DNA of 47,278 bases from Krumholzibacterium sp965370495 (GCA_965370495.1 CBDUUV010000005.1:1-47278); one strand, 5' to 3'. Positions 1 through 8,706 are shown, counted from the first letter of the stretch. Notes: generated from the letters alone by a model not told the origin. Translations and numbers: made by a program.

Positions 1-54
1 TCTGATTTTATCAGGGTCTGGAATGCGATCGAACGGAAGGACACCGGACATTGA
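1..54 (+). CDS. folP: Dihydropteroate synthase, C-terminal end (partial)
   Basis: Only the last 17 codons are inside the window. They read ...ADFIRVWNAIE-like (SDFIRVWNAIERKDTGH, then TGA at 52-54). A C-terminal helix of the form DFxRVWxAI is typical of FolP, and folP directly before cdaA is a common bacterial gene order. The stop overlaps the TTG start of cdaA by three bases, so the two are translationally coupled. The identification rests on a short tail plus context and is therefore tentative. Confidence 0.45.
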   Translation, partial: SDFIRVWNAIERKDTGH

Positions 55-827
55 ATCCTTTCCATCTTAAAATCACTATAGATATACTGGACATTATTAT
101 TGTCGCCTTTCTTTTTTACCGCCTGTTCCTGTTATTCAAGGGAAGCAGGGCTACGCAGATGTTCATCGGCCTGTTTCTGCTTATTATCCTTTCTTTTGTT
201 GCTCAATGGCTTAATCTTAACGCTCTCAACTGGATTCTGAGCAGCCTGAAAACGGTCTGGGTAATAGCCTTCGTCATCCTTTTTCAGCCCGAGCTCCGAA
301 AAGCTCTCACACAGCTCGGTCAGAACCGTATCTTCGGAATCTTCTTCAGGGTGGAAGAATCGGGAACCGTAAGCGAGATATTGAAAGCCTGTCACCAGCT
401 GACCCAGAAAGGTCTGGGAGCGATAATTGTCCTTGAACAGGATGTCGGCCTCAGAAACTACACCGAGACAGGCACACAGCTCGATGCAAGGGTCACGGGA
501 GAACTCCTGGTTACTATCTTCACACCGCCAGGCCCGCTTCACGATGGCGCGGTCGTGATCGAAAAAAACCGGATACTCGCCGCCGGATGCATCCTTCCTC
601 TCTCGCAGAATCCAAGATTGGCCAAATCACTGGGGACAAGGCATCGGGCCGGCCTGGGCCTGTCTGAAGAAACCGACGCGATCACGATAATCATCAGTGA
701 AGAAACCCGTATGATATCAATAGCCAGGGGTGGAAAACTTAAACGCAAACTGGACATCAACGCCCTTCGCAACGAACTCGTGGAGAAAGCGTTCGCCAAA
801 CCGACAGAACCCGTGGAAATCAAATAA
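51..827 (+). CDS. cdaA: Diadenylate cyclase CdaA (c-di-AMP synthase)
   Basis: Makes cyclic di-AMP from two ATP at the inner membrane. The 258-residue length fits the CdaA/DacA family. Three hydrophobic helices lie in about residues 10-85. The DAC catalytic domain follows, with the DGA motif in LHDGAVVI and the RHR motif in GTRHRAGLGLSEETDA, both intact, so the enzyme should be active. The start is TTG at 51, with GGAAGG about nine bases upstream, and it overlaps the preceding folP stop. c-di-AMP usually controls potassium and osmolyte uptake. No CdaR or GlmM partner gene follows; the next genes are convergent. Confidence 0.93.
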   Translation: MNPFHLKITIDILDIIIVAFLFYRLFLLFKGSRATQMFIGLFLLIILSFVAQWLNLNALNWILSSLKTVWVIAFVILFQPELRKALTQLGQNRIFGIFFRVEESGTVSEILKACHQLTQKGLGAIIVLEQDVGLRNYTETGTQLDARVTGELLVTIFTPPGPLHDGAVVIEKNRILAAGCILPLSQNPRLAKSLGTRHRAGLGLSEETDAITIIISEETRMISIARGGKLKRKLDINALRNELVEKAFAKPTEPVEIK

Positions 828-1096
828 TCATCATACCTGGAACCGTTCCTCAAAAAAAGAGTGACGACCCTTTACCCATCATCATCACACCCGTATCACC
901 CCGGGCCGGCACTCCCCGATATCTTTCCACCATTTATTGCCCGAATTATTCCGCAATTTGAATGCCGGAACTGAAATCCATATATAGTACGCTCTATGAC
1001 GCTGTGATATAACATGATACATTACATCCACACCGGCGGGTATACTGATCAGTCTGGAAATACTATTTACAGCAATGTGCCCAAGACTCCCAAAGA

Positions 1097-1128
1097 CAAA
1101 AAAAATAAAAGGATTAGACGCCTTTTAT
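1097..1128 (-). terminator. Candidate Rho-independent terminator of the signalling operon
   Basis: On the minus strand a short stem AAAAGG / CCTTTT (plus positions 1107-1112 and 1121-1126, 8-nt loop) is followed by ATTTTTTTTG. It lies just after the last gene of the minus-strand operon. The stem is weak. The rest of the 335-bp gap between cdaA and this operon (828-1162) shows no convincing gene. Confidence 0.45.
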
Positions 1129-1162
1129 CATTGAAGCGGCAGGTTGTCAGTGGAACCGGTTT

Positions 1163-2710
1163 TTACTCCCTGATCAATCCATCTTCATACAATTCTATGA
1201 GATTTTCGACTATTTCCTGATCAAACTTGTTGGGTTGCATCCTGAGCAGTTCAAAAGCCTCCGAAAAACCATAAGCTTCGCGGTATGAACGCGTGGTCGT
1301 CATCGCATCGAAGCTGTCAGCCACAGCTACTATTCTCGCGCCTATCGAAATCTCATCACCCTTGAGCCCGTCAGGATACCCCTTTCCATCAAGACGTTCA
1401 TGGTGATGCCTGACAAGGTCAGTGGAAGATTCAAGAAATTTCAGGTTCTTTATTATATTTGCTCCTACCTCGGGGTGGCTTCTGATAATTTTCCATTCCT
1501 GCTCTGTTAATTCACCCGGCTTGTTAAGTATACTCTCATACACTCCAAGCTTGCCTATATCGTGAAGCGCCGCACCGAAACTTACTATATCCCTCTGCTC
1601 TTTTTCCATACCCATTTTTTCGGCTATCAATCTCGCATACCCGGCTACCCTGTCCGTATGTCCCCTTGTGTACGGATCCTTTGCTTCAATGGTGGAAACA
1701 AGCACCTTGATAGTCGAAAGGTACGTATTCTGGAGTTCGGCATATAATTTTGAATTTTCGAAGCCTGTCGTGGCGGAGTTGCATATGGATTTGAATATAT
1801 CGAAATCATTGTCGGTATATTCCTGTTTGTTGATCTTTCCACCAATAAAAATGATCCCGATGAGACGTGATTTGGTTATGAGCGGGAAACAGTATTCGAA
1901 TCCGAGGTCTCTAATAAATGTTGCTTCAAGCATTGCGTCTTCCGGAAGTCCGGAATGCTTCAAGTCCAGAACGTTGCCATTTTCGAGTACATAGCTGGAA
2001 AGGCCAGTCTCCCTGGACAGCCTGACCGTTCTCAGAACACTGTCCCGAACCCTTTTGCCGCCGGCAAATACCAGATAGTTGTCGGAATCGTTTTCGACAT
2101 GAAACAACCCCACTGACTCTACGCCAAGCTGCCCGATTACCGTTAGAAAGAGAATATGGCAGAGTTCTTCAGTATCCTGCAACCTGTTGAGGTCATGGCT
2201 CAGATCAAAAAGTGTGCGCATATCCAGAACTTTTTTCTTGAGTTCCCTGTTGATCCGCTTGAGGTCTTCCTGCCCTTTCAGAAGCTCCTCTTTGAGAACC
2301 TCCTTCTCTTCTCTGAGATTCTTTCTTCCATTGGCCTGTTCCAGAAAATTACCCACCTTTGCGAGCACTTCGTTCACGGAAAAAGGTTTCTTGATATAGT
2401 CCTGGGCTCCGGATTTGAACCCGTTGAACATAGTTTCGGAAACCGAGTTTCCGGAGATCATGATGACCGGAACATCACTATGAACATCCCTGGCCCTTAT
2501 CTCATTACAGACTGATAACCCGTCCTGTCGGGGCAATGTCACATCCAGGATAACAAGGTCCGGGTGAAAGTCGTCGTATTTTTGCAGAGCATCCACTCCA
2601 TCATAAGCGGATTCCGTCCTGTACCCATCGTTTCTGAGCGATTCTGTAATGATCTCAACCACATTGGGATCATCATCGACAACTAGAATACCTTTACTCA
2701 AAACCTTCAC
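1163..2710 (-). CDS. Response regulator REC-GAF-HD-GYP, c-di-GMP phosphodiesterase type
   Basis: Residues 1-125 form a receiver domain with the acidic pocket DDD12-14, phospho-acceptor D56 (VILDV), S86 and K108 before Pro. A charged coiled coil spans about 128-165, a GAF domain about 168-315 and an HD-GYP domain about 325-515. The HD-GYP signature is complete: H351 (GHTDRV), H383-D384 (LHDIGKLG), SHPEVG, HHHERLDGKGYP and VADSFDAM. It should therefore hydrolyse c-di-GMP under phosphorylation control. The start is GTG, five bases after the stop of the preceding gene, a paralogue with the same GAF-HD-GYP core. It is the last gene of the operon and apparently its only intact enzyme. No cognate histidine kinase is visible. 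Confidence 0.93.
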   Translation of the reverse strand: MKVLSKGILVVDDDPNVVEIITESLRNDGYRTESAYDGVDALQKYDDFHPDLVILDVTLPRQDGLSVCNEIRARDVHSDVPVIMISGNSVSETMFNGFKSGAQDYIKKPFSVNEVLAKVGNFLEQANGRKNLREEKEVLKEELLKGQEDLKRINRELKKKVLDMRTLFDLSHDLNRLQDTEELCHILFLTVIGQLGVESVGLFHVENDSDNYLVFAGGKRVRDSVLRTVRLSRETGLSSYVLENGNVLDLKHSGLPEDAMLEATFIRDLGFEYCFPLITKSRLIGIIFIGGKINKQEYTDNDFDIFKSICNSATTGFENSKLYAELQNTYLSTIKVLVSTIEAKDPYTRGHTDRVAGYARLIAEKMGMEKEQRDIVSFGAALHDIGKLGVYESILNKPGELTEQEWKIIRSHPEVGANIIKNLKFLESSTDLVRHHHERLDGKGYPDGLKGDEISIGARIVAVADSFDAMTTTRSYREAYGFSEAFELLRMQPNKFDQEIVENLIELYEDGLIRE

Positions 2711-2715
2711 TTCCT

Positions 2716-4449
2716 TCAGGAACCCACGCCAACAGGCCGCACCGATCTGGCGATTTCCTTTTCCATTATCTTCACGAACCTCTTGACTATCTCCCTGTCA
2801 TAACGAAGCCCATAATTCTCTTTAAGCGTTTCAAGCGCTTCTTTTTCGGAAAGCGCCGGCCTGTTCGGCCTTTCATGGATCATCGCCGAATAACTCTCCA
2901 CGGCTGAAATGATTCTTGCGCCAAGAGGAATCTCTTTGCCTCTGAGCCCTCTTGGATATCCTTCACCATTGAAACGCTCATGGTGGCTCATGACTATGTT
3001 AATGACATGATCATTGAATTTCATTCTCCGCAGCATTTCCGCACCGTCATCAGGATGCCTGTTAATAACATTCCATTCATCTTTGCTCAACTCACGCGGG
3101 CTTCTGACGATCAGGTCGCTGACTTTGATCATTCCCATATCTCTCAGGACTGTACCGTATATAAGATCGTTGAAATGATCCTCCGGATAATCCATATCCT
3201 TTGCAACCATCCCTACATAACGCGACACGAACTCGGATGTGCCTTTAAGCAGTGTGTTTTCCTCAATCAGTGATATCAAAGTCTTTACAATTCCCAAGGT
3301 CCTGTTATGTTCCCGTTCAAACATAACCGCATTCTGGAACGCGCCACGGACGATATTGATAAGAATCTTCATGAACTCAAAGTCTTCCTTCTGCATTCCT
3401 CTCCCAGTGATCCGTTTTCCAAGAAAGACGATTCCGGTCATTCCATCCTTGGTATTGAATGGATAGAAATATTCCAGTCCCGAGGCCTTCAGGATTTTCC
3501 TTATGTTCTCGTTGAATGAATCCGAATCGATCGATATCAAATCGTGGTTTCCGGATATCCTCTTCATCTCATTATCTGACAGGTTAAATGGCACAAGATC
3601 TTCTTCACTGATTCCTTTCAGCATAACCGGAACATATAATTCCTCTTTCTTCTCGAAAAACACTGCGGATTCGACGCCTCCCTGGGCGATCGATGTAAGA
3701 AGAAATATATCTATCAGCCTTTTCTTGTCTTTTATTGCATTGAAATCCGTGCTTATCGAAAAAAGCGCTTTCAATTCGAGGATACTGCGTTTCAATCTTT
3801 TATTGATGTCACTAGTCTCTTCTTTACCCCCGGTATTCTCTTGTCTCTTCTCATCAAACGGAGAAACCGGATCCTCTATCCAGGATGGCGGTGAATTATC
3901 TTTTTTCGAATCAAATATCTCGGAGATGATGTTGTCTCCATCGCCGGGCGTTTGGGGAGTATCGGATTCATTTTTTCCGTCGTACGACATGAGAATGATA
4001 TCCGATGTTTGAGAAGAAACCTGATCCACAACATCCGCATCAGCAAATTGTTCTTCAACCTGCTGCTCGACATGCGCCTCATCGCTTGTCTCCTCAACAG
4101 GCAGCGAATCCGTCTTGCTCATAGCTTCTTCATATGTCTCGAAAACATTGATTTCGACATCATCATCCCGCAGAAATTCCAGTACAGTATCGCTGTTTAT
4201 GACAAACCTGACGACTCCGCCCTGTCCACCAAGAGTACTGACAAAGTTTCTGAAAATCTTTGCCACACCACCCCCCAGGGAAGAGAGCCCGGAAAAATCA
4301 AAAACCACGATTTTGAAATTTCTTTTGAGACACTCATCGATCAAGTGTTCCACTTTGCTGTTTTGGTGGAACCCCAGTTTCCCGGAGATCCGAAACGCGG
4401 CAATCCCGGAACCGGGCGTATCCAATCTCTCAAATCGAGTTTTCGGCAT
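2716..4449 (-). CDS. STAS-GAF-HD-GYP protein with degenerate catalytic site
   Basis: Residues 5-110 resemble a STAS (anti-sigma antagonist) fold, with FKIVVFDFSGLSSLGGG; the usual DSSG phospho-serine loop is replaced by SLGGG. An acidic low-complexity linker runs to about 225, then GAF to about 380 and an HD-GYP-like domain at about 385-570. In that domain HD is RD (LRDMGMIKV), the first-helix His is lost (KGTSEFV), and VADxxDAM reads AVESYSAM, while NRHPDDG and SHHERFNGEGYP remain. I infer a non-hydrolysing c-di-GMP sensor or scaffold rather than an enzyme. ATG start with GGGAG upstream. It shares architecture with the next gene, which has REC in place of STAS, and so looks like a duplicated and diverged partner. 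Confidence 0.85.
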   Translation of the reverse strand: MPKTRFERLDTPGSGIAAFRISGKLGFHQNSKVEHLIDECLKRNFKIVVFDFSGLSSLGGGVAKIFRNFVSTLGGQGGVVRFVINSDTVLEFLRDDDVEINVFETYEEAMSKTDSLPVEETSDEAHVEQQVEEQFADADVVDQVSSQTSDIILMSYDGKNESDTPQTPGDGDNIISEIFDSKKDNSPPSWIEDPVSPFDEKRQENTGGKEETSDINKRLKRSILELKALFSISTDFNAIKDKKRLIDIFLLTSIAQGGVESAVFFEKKEELYVPVMLKGISEEDLVPFNLSDNEMKRISGNHDLISIDSDSFNENIRKILKASGLEYFYPFNTKDGMTGIVFLGKRITGRGMQKEDFEFMKILINIVRGAFQNAVMFEREHNRTLGIVKTLISLIEENTLLKGTSEFVSRYVGMVAKDMDYPEDHFNDLIYGTVLRDMGMIKVSDLIVRSPRELSKDEWNVINRHPDDGAEMLRRMKFNDHVINIVMSHHERFNGEGYPRGLRGKEIPLGARIISAVESYSAMIHERPNRPALSEKEALETLKENYGLRYDREIVKRFVKIMEKEIARSVRPVGVGS

Positions 4450-4470
4450 CGACGTACTCCCGAAGCTATC

Positions 4471-4710
4471 CTACTCTGCTGTAGTGATAACCTCCTCCTG
4501 AGAGAGCCACCTGTCAAGGACGCTTCTCAGAAAACGCCACTCGCTTCCTACCTTCTTGGCAGGAATCTTTTTTTCTTTAGCAAGGCGACATACCGTCTTA
4601 ACATGCATTTTGAGGTATTCTGCTGCTTCGACTGAAGTCATAACCTCGCTGACGTCGTCATGCCCACCAATGATGATACTGCCATAATCGCGCTGATGTT
4701 GTTTAACCAT
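4471..4710 (-). CDS. Small excisionase/MerR-type helix-turn-helix protein
   Basis: The 79-residue protein has a winged-helix DNA-binding motif of the HTH_17/BldC type: TSVEAAEYLKMHVKTVCRLA, then IPAKKVGSEWRFLRSVLDRW. The N-terminal 24 residues are a short extension. ATG start with AGAGG six bases before it. It sits between the CheA-like gene (85-bp gap) and the STAS gene (21-bp gap). Despite the xis-like fold name there is no integrase nearby, so a transcriptional or nucleoid role within the operon is more likely than excision. Confidence 0.8.
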   Translation of the reverse strand: MVKQHQRDYGSIIIGGHDDVSEVMTSVEAAEYLKMHVKTVCRLAKEKKIPAKKVGSEWRFLRSVLDRWLSQEEVITTAE

Positions 4711-4751
4711 GACAACCTCTCTGTGCTACAGTGCCTGTTCCAGCAACTGAT

Positions 4752-4763
4752 AGTTCCGGAACT
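4752..4763. promoter_or_regulatory. Perfect 12-bp palindrome AGTTCCGGAACT
   Basis: A self-complementary 12-mer in the 85-bp gap before the HTH gene. It could be an operator of that HTH protein or a small RNA stem; position and symmetry are the only evidence. Confidence 0.25.
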
Positions 4764-4795
4764 GTTCGCTCGTATTCGTACACGCGAAATCTCTC

Positions 4796-6448
4796 TTATA
4801 CCCCAACCCTTTTTTCGCCCTCTATAAACGACCCGGCGCTATCCGGGATTTCGTTATAACCATATATCAATCCATATTTCTCTATTACCATCTCCGGGTC
4901 CAGCACCGGATATTCCTTATCACCTATATGCAGCGTATGCCTTGTTATCGAAGCCCAGGGATTCTCGGTTAGTTGTTCGAATATCCCTTCTATTTTTTGA
5001 TGATCTTCAGAAGTAATTATCCCGATTCTTTTTTCGGCAAGGCCCATGATGACAATCCTGTTCTCCTCCACACCTGCATCGATCTCTTCAGCTGCGAGTT
5101 CATCCAGCCTGCAGACAGGAATCTGTTTCCCTGAAACATTTACATATCTTCTGCTGCTACCTGCGTCTTCCTGAATACCCTCTCTATCCATATACCTTTC
5201 AATACACCGGCATGGAACGGCGAACTGTGTGCCCGACGCGGAAAGAAGATGATAATCCGTCATCACGGATGAACGGGGGAATGTGAAACGGAATCTCCCG
5301 TCTCTGCCATTTTCCGGTTCTACCCAGAGCAGGCAACCCCACTTCTTAAGAATACCTCTTACCTTGAGCAGACCCTTGTAGAAAGCCATGGCATCATCTT
5401 TGTCAACCTGTGAGTCACTCAGGAAATCAGTACCGTTATCGGCTAATCTTGCGACCAGGTAAGAACCTTCATTTTTTATCTGAACATCAATTACAAGATC
5501 AAAATCATCTCTTCCTTCGTACATCCTGTAAATATCAAACATGCAGTTTTCAAGTATTTCAGCCAGTTCCGAAGCTGACTTTCTTTCAAGCGAGAATTCA
5601 TCCGTGAACAATTCGAACCGCGAGCTCCATCCATGCATACGGTTGTTCATCTCCATGAAATCCTCGACTCCATCGAGTACCGTCCTGCTGGATACCTTGG
5701 ATCTGAACGATTTATTTTCGCCGCCGAGCTGTCTCAGTATATTGCCTACCAGGCCCATGAAAAATTCGCTTTCCCCGAAAACAAGTTCGAGCTCCCTTAT
5801 CATAGCAGCGTTTTCCCCGGGTGAATCAATACAATCCAGCAGCCTGCTATCGACCTTCTCGAGAGAAGAAATCAGGTGTCGCATGGTATTGAATTCGTTT
5901 GCTTCTTCGTGTATTTCCTCCCCTGCGACCTCGTTCGTTTTTGTTGCAACCGGATTTATGGAAAGTGTTTCGGACACATGGACTGATTCCGCGCCGGGCT
6001 CAAGCCTGACGGGTTCGTTATTGACCTCAACCGGTTTTATCTCCGTATATGATTCGGAGAGAAGTACTTCGATCTCCTGCTGAAGCCCAAAAAATGTTTC
6101 TTTTGAATCCAACTGCTCCGTGTTTCCGGATATGAGTTCAGCAATTACCTGTTCCTCGGTTTCGAGGATCTCCGAGACTATCTGCGAGAGTGTCTCGTCC
6201 CAGCATCCTGTAGAACCGGCTACTTTATCCAGCAGGCTTCCGAATAACCCGAGCGTCCTGCCCCATTCATTCATTCCGAGCATTCCCAGGCTGCCCTCAA
6301 GAAGTCTGTTCGCGAATCCGATTTTCCGCAAAACATGTTCCTTGAATTCCTGCCCTGAGCCATGACTCATCAGGTCATTCAATTTGGCGACATGATCATT
6401 GACCTGTTCACCAAAGAGACTTCTGTTTTCCTCATTTAATATGCTCAA
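4796..6448 (-). CDS. CheA-like protein with degenerate HPt and ATPase and a C-terminal CheW-like domain
   Basis: Three CheA-like parts are visible in CheA order. Residues about 1-115 resemble an HPt bundle, but the phospho-His motif HTLKGS reads RLLEGS (R48) before LGMLGM. Residues about 255-395 resemble a GHKL ATPase: the N-box lacks its usual Asn, the G1 box is ADNGTD, and the end (VEPENGRDGRFRFTFP) still fits. About 395-545 is CheW-like (FAVPCRCIERY, YVNVSGKQIPVCRL, EKRIGIITSED). The middle (120-250) is a low-complexity linker. The protein is probably a structural adaptor rather than a kinase. TTG start with GAGGT upstream, 22 bp after the chemoreceptor-like gene. The family assignment comes from reading weak motifs by eye. 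Confidence 0.68.
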   Translation of the reverse strand: MSILNEENRSLFGEQVNDHVAKLNDLMSHGSGQEFKEHVLRKIGFANRLLEGSLGMLGMNEWGRTLGLFGSLLDKVAGSTGCWDETLSQIVSEILETEEQVIAELISGNTEQLDSKETFFGLQQEIEVLLSESYTEIKPVEVNNEPVRLEPGAESVHVSETLSINPVATKTNEVAGEEIHEEANEFNTMRHLISSLEKVDSRLLDCIDSPGENAAMIRELELVFGESEFFMGLVGNILRQLGGENKSFRSKVSSRTVLDGVEDFMEMNNRMHGWSSRFELFTDEFSLERKSASELAEILENCMFDIYRMYEGRDDFDLVIDVQIKNEGSYLVARLADNGTDFLSDSQVDKDDAMAFYKGLLKVRGILKKWGCLLWVEPENGRDGRFRFTFPRSSVMTDYHLLSASGTQFAVPCRCIERYMDREGIQEDAGSSRRYVNVSGKQIPVCRLDELAAEEIDAGVEENRIVIMGLAEKRIGIITSEDHQKIEGIFEQLTENPWASITRHTLHIGDKEYPVLDPEMVIEKYGLIYGYNEIPDSAGSFIEGEKRVGV

Positions 6449-6470
6449 TACCTTTACCTCGTTTTTTGGT

Positions 6471-8429
6471 TCAGGTTTTTTCTACATATTCAACAGCACC
6501 GAGTTCAAAAAGGTCACATACCGGTTCACTATCTTCCAGCCCTTCAGGCATTGTTGCAGGTTCCCCGGTTTCTTCCACCTGAACACTGGCAGAACGGATC
6601 GCATCGGTTACCTCTTTCACAGGATTTCCCGCTTCAGGTATACCTTCATTTTCCATATCCGGCATGTCTCCTGTTCCAGTAGCAACTGGATCTACTATCG
6701 ATTTTTCTTCCGGCTTTCCTTCTTCAGCATTGATCTTAACCCAACGATGCCCCGGCATCTCCATCCAGTCTTCTCCGTCTCGGGGACCAGGCTGTGCTAC
6801 CTGTTCCGGGTCGCCCGCGATCTCCTTCGAATCTATATTTTCAGGAGGTAGAACTTCCTGAAACGCTTCATTCGTATCGCCCGCGTCGTTTTCTTCTTTG
6901 CCAGTAACCGAAAAATCATCCAGTGATATCTCCTGCCCTGGTTCGGGCACGGAAGAAGCTTTTACATTTCCCATTACATTAATCTGCCCGAAATCATCCG
7001 CGCTCCACACTTCTTCTTCCTGCGAATCGGCATCCTCACACATATTTCCATGATCTATGACAAGCCTGGAGTGGTCGGATGCATTACTCTCGCTTTTTTC
7101 GAAGCTGGCAGATGATCCATCAGCCGGAGCAACATGTTCCATATTACGGTCCACTACATCCATTTCTTCCGGTTCTCTGCAACTGTCGGGATCATTCTCC
7201 ACAACTTTGTGGAATTCATCATCCAGTAATTCAATTTCATTGGTCAGGCTGATTATTTTTTCCTGGAGCGAATGACTTCTTTTTTCTATGTTTGTTGAAA
7301 TGTCAGAAATCGACATGCTGATATTTTCTGTGTTGATACCTTCCAGTCCGGTATTACCGATTCCTTTTCGGACTATACTGATGTTTTGTTCAAGGACTCT
7401 CACAGCTTCCACTAATCCCCTGCCAAGTTTGTTGAAACGCTCGGCTGTGGATCGTATTTTTTCCGCAAACTGCGCCAGATCCTGTTCTGAAGCATCCCCC
7501 CTCGCTGCCATGAGAGCTATATTCAGAGCAAGTCCGTTGTTTTCATCTGAAAATTCACGAAGCACCTCGCTGTTCTCAACAAGGCTGCGCAAAGCATTAC
7601 CGATCTGCTGAACGGCGTTTTTGCTAGTCTCGCCTGACAGACAAGCACTCCCGGCAACATCGTCAATCCCGCTTTCAGTGATCTGTTTTGAGACGCTGTT
7701 CAGCCCTCCAACCGATCTGACTATTTCCAGAATATCCTCGCTGGACCCGTTGATCGATTCCATGATCCTGCCGAGCGAAAGAGATACCTGTCCGTTAATC
7801 CGCCTGCCGGTTTCAAACTGTTTCCGTAGAGCGGTCATATTATCCTTATGATCATTTATATGGGCTTCGATCTTTCTTACCAGGGGCGCCCACCATCTGC
7901 CATTGATAATCGTCTCCTGGAGGGCCTTTCCCTTCAACACCGATTCGATCTCCATCTCGAGATCCACAGATCTCTCTTCTTCACCCAATTTATCCATTTC
8001 CTCAGAGATCTCTTTGATCTGATCTCCATAATTTCTGAGGATGCTCTGCAACTCCGGGTAATTGGATAGTTTGGCGATCTGGGCCGGATTGGTCAGGTCA
8101 TCTATACTGTCAGCAAGGGATATCATCTTCCTGTAATCCTGCCCGGAGGCAAGAAAGAACTTGTATCTCCTGACGGCTGTGGCAATGATAAAATAGGCAA
8201 AAAGAGAAATAAGGATCACACCTGAAGCAAGTGGATATATCTCCCTGAAAAACTGAGACGAATCTATTACCCATTTCGATTCATTTCCCCGCAACCAGGA
8301 AAGATCGATATTATAGAGATGCATTATATAGTAACCAACACCGAAGCTGGTTAACATCAGCATCATGGCTACAAACACGCCTATCTTCCATGGGGATGTA
8401 AGAACAGGTTTTCTTTTATGATTTCGCAC
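6471..8429 (-). CDS. Membrane chemoreceptor-like (MCP-type) signalling protein
   Basis: Two membrane segments at about residues 14-38 and 65-86 enclose a short, roughly 25-residue periplasmic loop, so a normal ligand domain is absent. Helical, coiled-coil-like sequence follows. Residues 291-335 (ENNGLALNIALMAARGDASE, then FAEKIRSTAERF) match the MCP hairpin tip (QTNLLALNAAIEAARAGE..FAVVAxEVRxLAE) in a diverged form. From about 410 the protein is an acidic, low-complexity tail of 240 residues with no CheR-type pentapeptide. GTG start with AAGGAG six bases before it. First gene of the operon, so it probably nucleates the CheA-like protein at the membrane. MCP kinship is inferred from that one motif and the topology. 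Confidence 0.66.
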   Translation of the reverse strand: MRNHKRKPVLTSPWKIGVFVAMMLMLTSFGVGYYIMHLYNIDLSWLRGNESKWVIDSSQFFREIYPLASGVILISLFAYFIIATAVRRYKFFLASGQDYRKMISLADSIDDLTNPAQIAKLSNYPELQSILRNYGDQIKEISEEMDKLGEEERSVDLEMEIESVLKGKALQETIINGRWWAPLVRKIEAHINDHKDNMTALRKQFETGRRINGQVSLSLGRIMESINGSSEDILEIVRSVGGLNSVSKQITESGIDDVAGSACLSGETSKNAVQQIGNALRSLVENSEVLREFSDENNGLALNIALMAARGDASEQDLAQFAEKIRSTAERFNKLGRGLVEAVRVLEQNISIVRKGIGNTGLEGINTENISMSISDISTNIEKRSHSLQEKIISLTNEIELLDDEFHKVVENDPDSCREPEEMDVVDRNMEHVAPADGSSASFEKSESNASDHSRLVIDHGNMCEDADSQEEEVWSADDFGQINVMGNVKASSVPEPGQEISLDDFSVTGKEENDAGDTNEAFQEVLPPENIDSKEIAGDPEQVAQPGPRDGEDWMEMPGHRWVKINAEEGKPEEKSIVDPVATGTGDMPDMENEGIPEAGNPVKEVTDAIRSASVQVEETGEPATMPEGLEDSEPVCDLFELGAVEYVEKT

Positions 8430-8519
8430 AGTTATCTCCTTAGCGCACAGAAACGAGCCTTACGGCTCCCCTCACGGAACACCCCGAACTACGGCTGGAT
8501 CATTCTCGGCGGGGAAAAA

Positions 8520-8536
8520 CGCAAAGATTATGCCAA
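8520..8536 (-). promoter_or_regulatory. Candidate sigma-54 (-24/-12) promoter
   Basis: On the minus strand TTGGCATAATCTTTGC matches TGGCAC-N5-TTGC with the correct 12-bp GG-to-GC spacing, about 90 bp upstream of the chemoreceptor-like gene. No enhancer-binding activator is seen in the window. Confidence 0.35.
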
Positions 8537-8603
8537 GGTACGGATTATGACAAATCTCAGTACTAACAAGGTGTTATAGGGAATTTGAAAGAACATCGAG
8601 AAG

Positions 8604-8631
8604 ATTAGAGAACGAATATGCTAGCTGTCAA
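8604..8631 (-). promoter_or_regulatory. Candidate sigma-70 promoter of the signalling operon
   Basis: Minus-strand TTGACA (plus 8626-8631), 16-bp spacer, TCTAAT (plus 8604-8609), about 175 bp before the first gene. It would give a long leader and may act together with the sigma-54-like site downstream. Confidence 0.45.
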
Positions 8632-8706
8632 TGCGTTTTGCAAAACCTTGCGAACCGGCATATCTGAAGCGGGAATATGTATTTTTGTGATCCTGGCACC
8701 TGCTGA

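Noticed and set aside
1014..1220. 68-codon plus-strand ORF after cdaA
   Set aside because: Runs over the probable terminator and into the 3' end of the HD-GYP gene; low-complexity basic sequence, no support.
3952..4635. 227-codon plus-strand ORF opposite the STAS-HD-GYP and HTH genes
   Set aside because: Shadow of two well-supported minus-strand genes; no family features.
4471..4710. Excisionase of a prophage or integrative element
   Set aside because: The fold is Xis-like but there is no integrase, att site or phage gene; it is embedded in a signalling operon.
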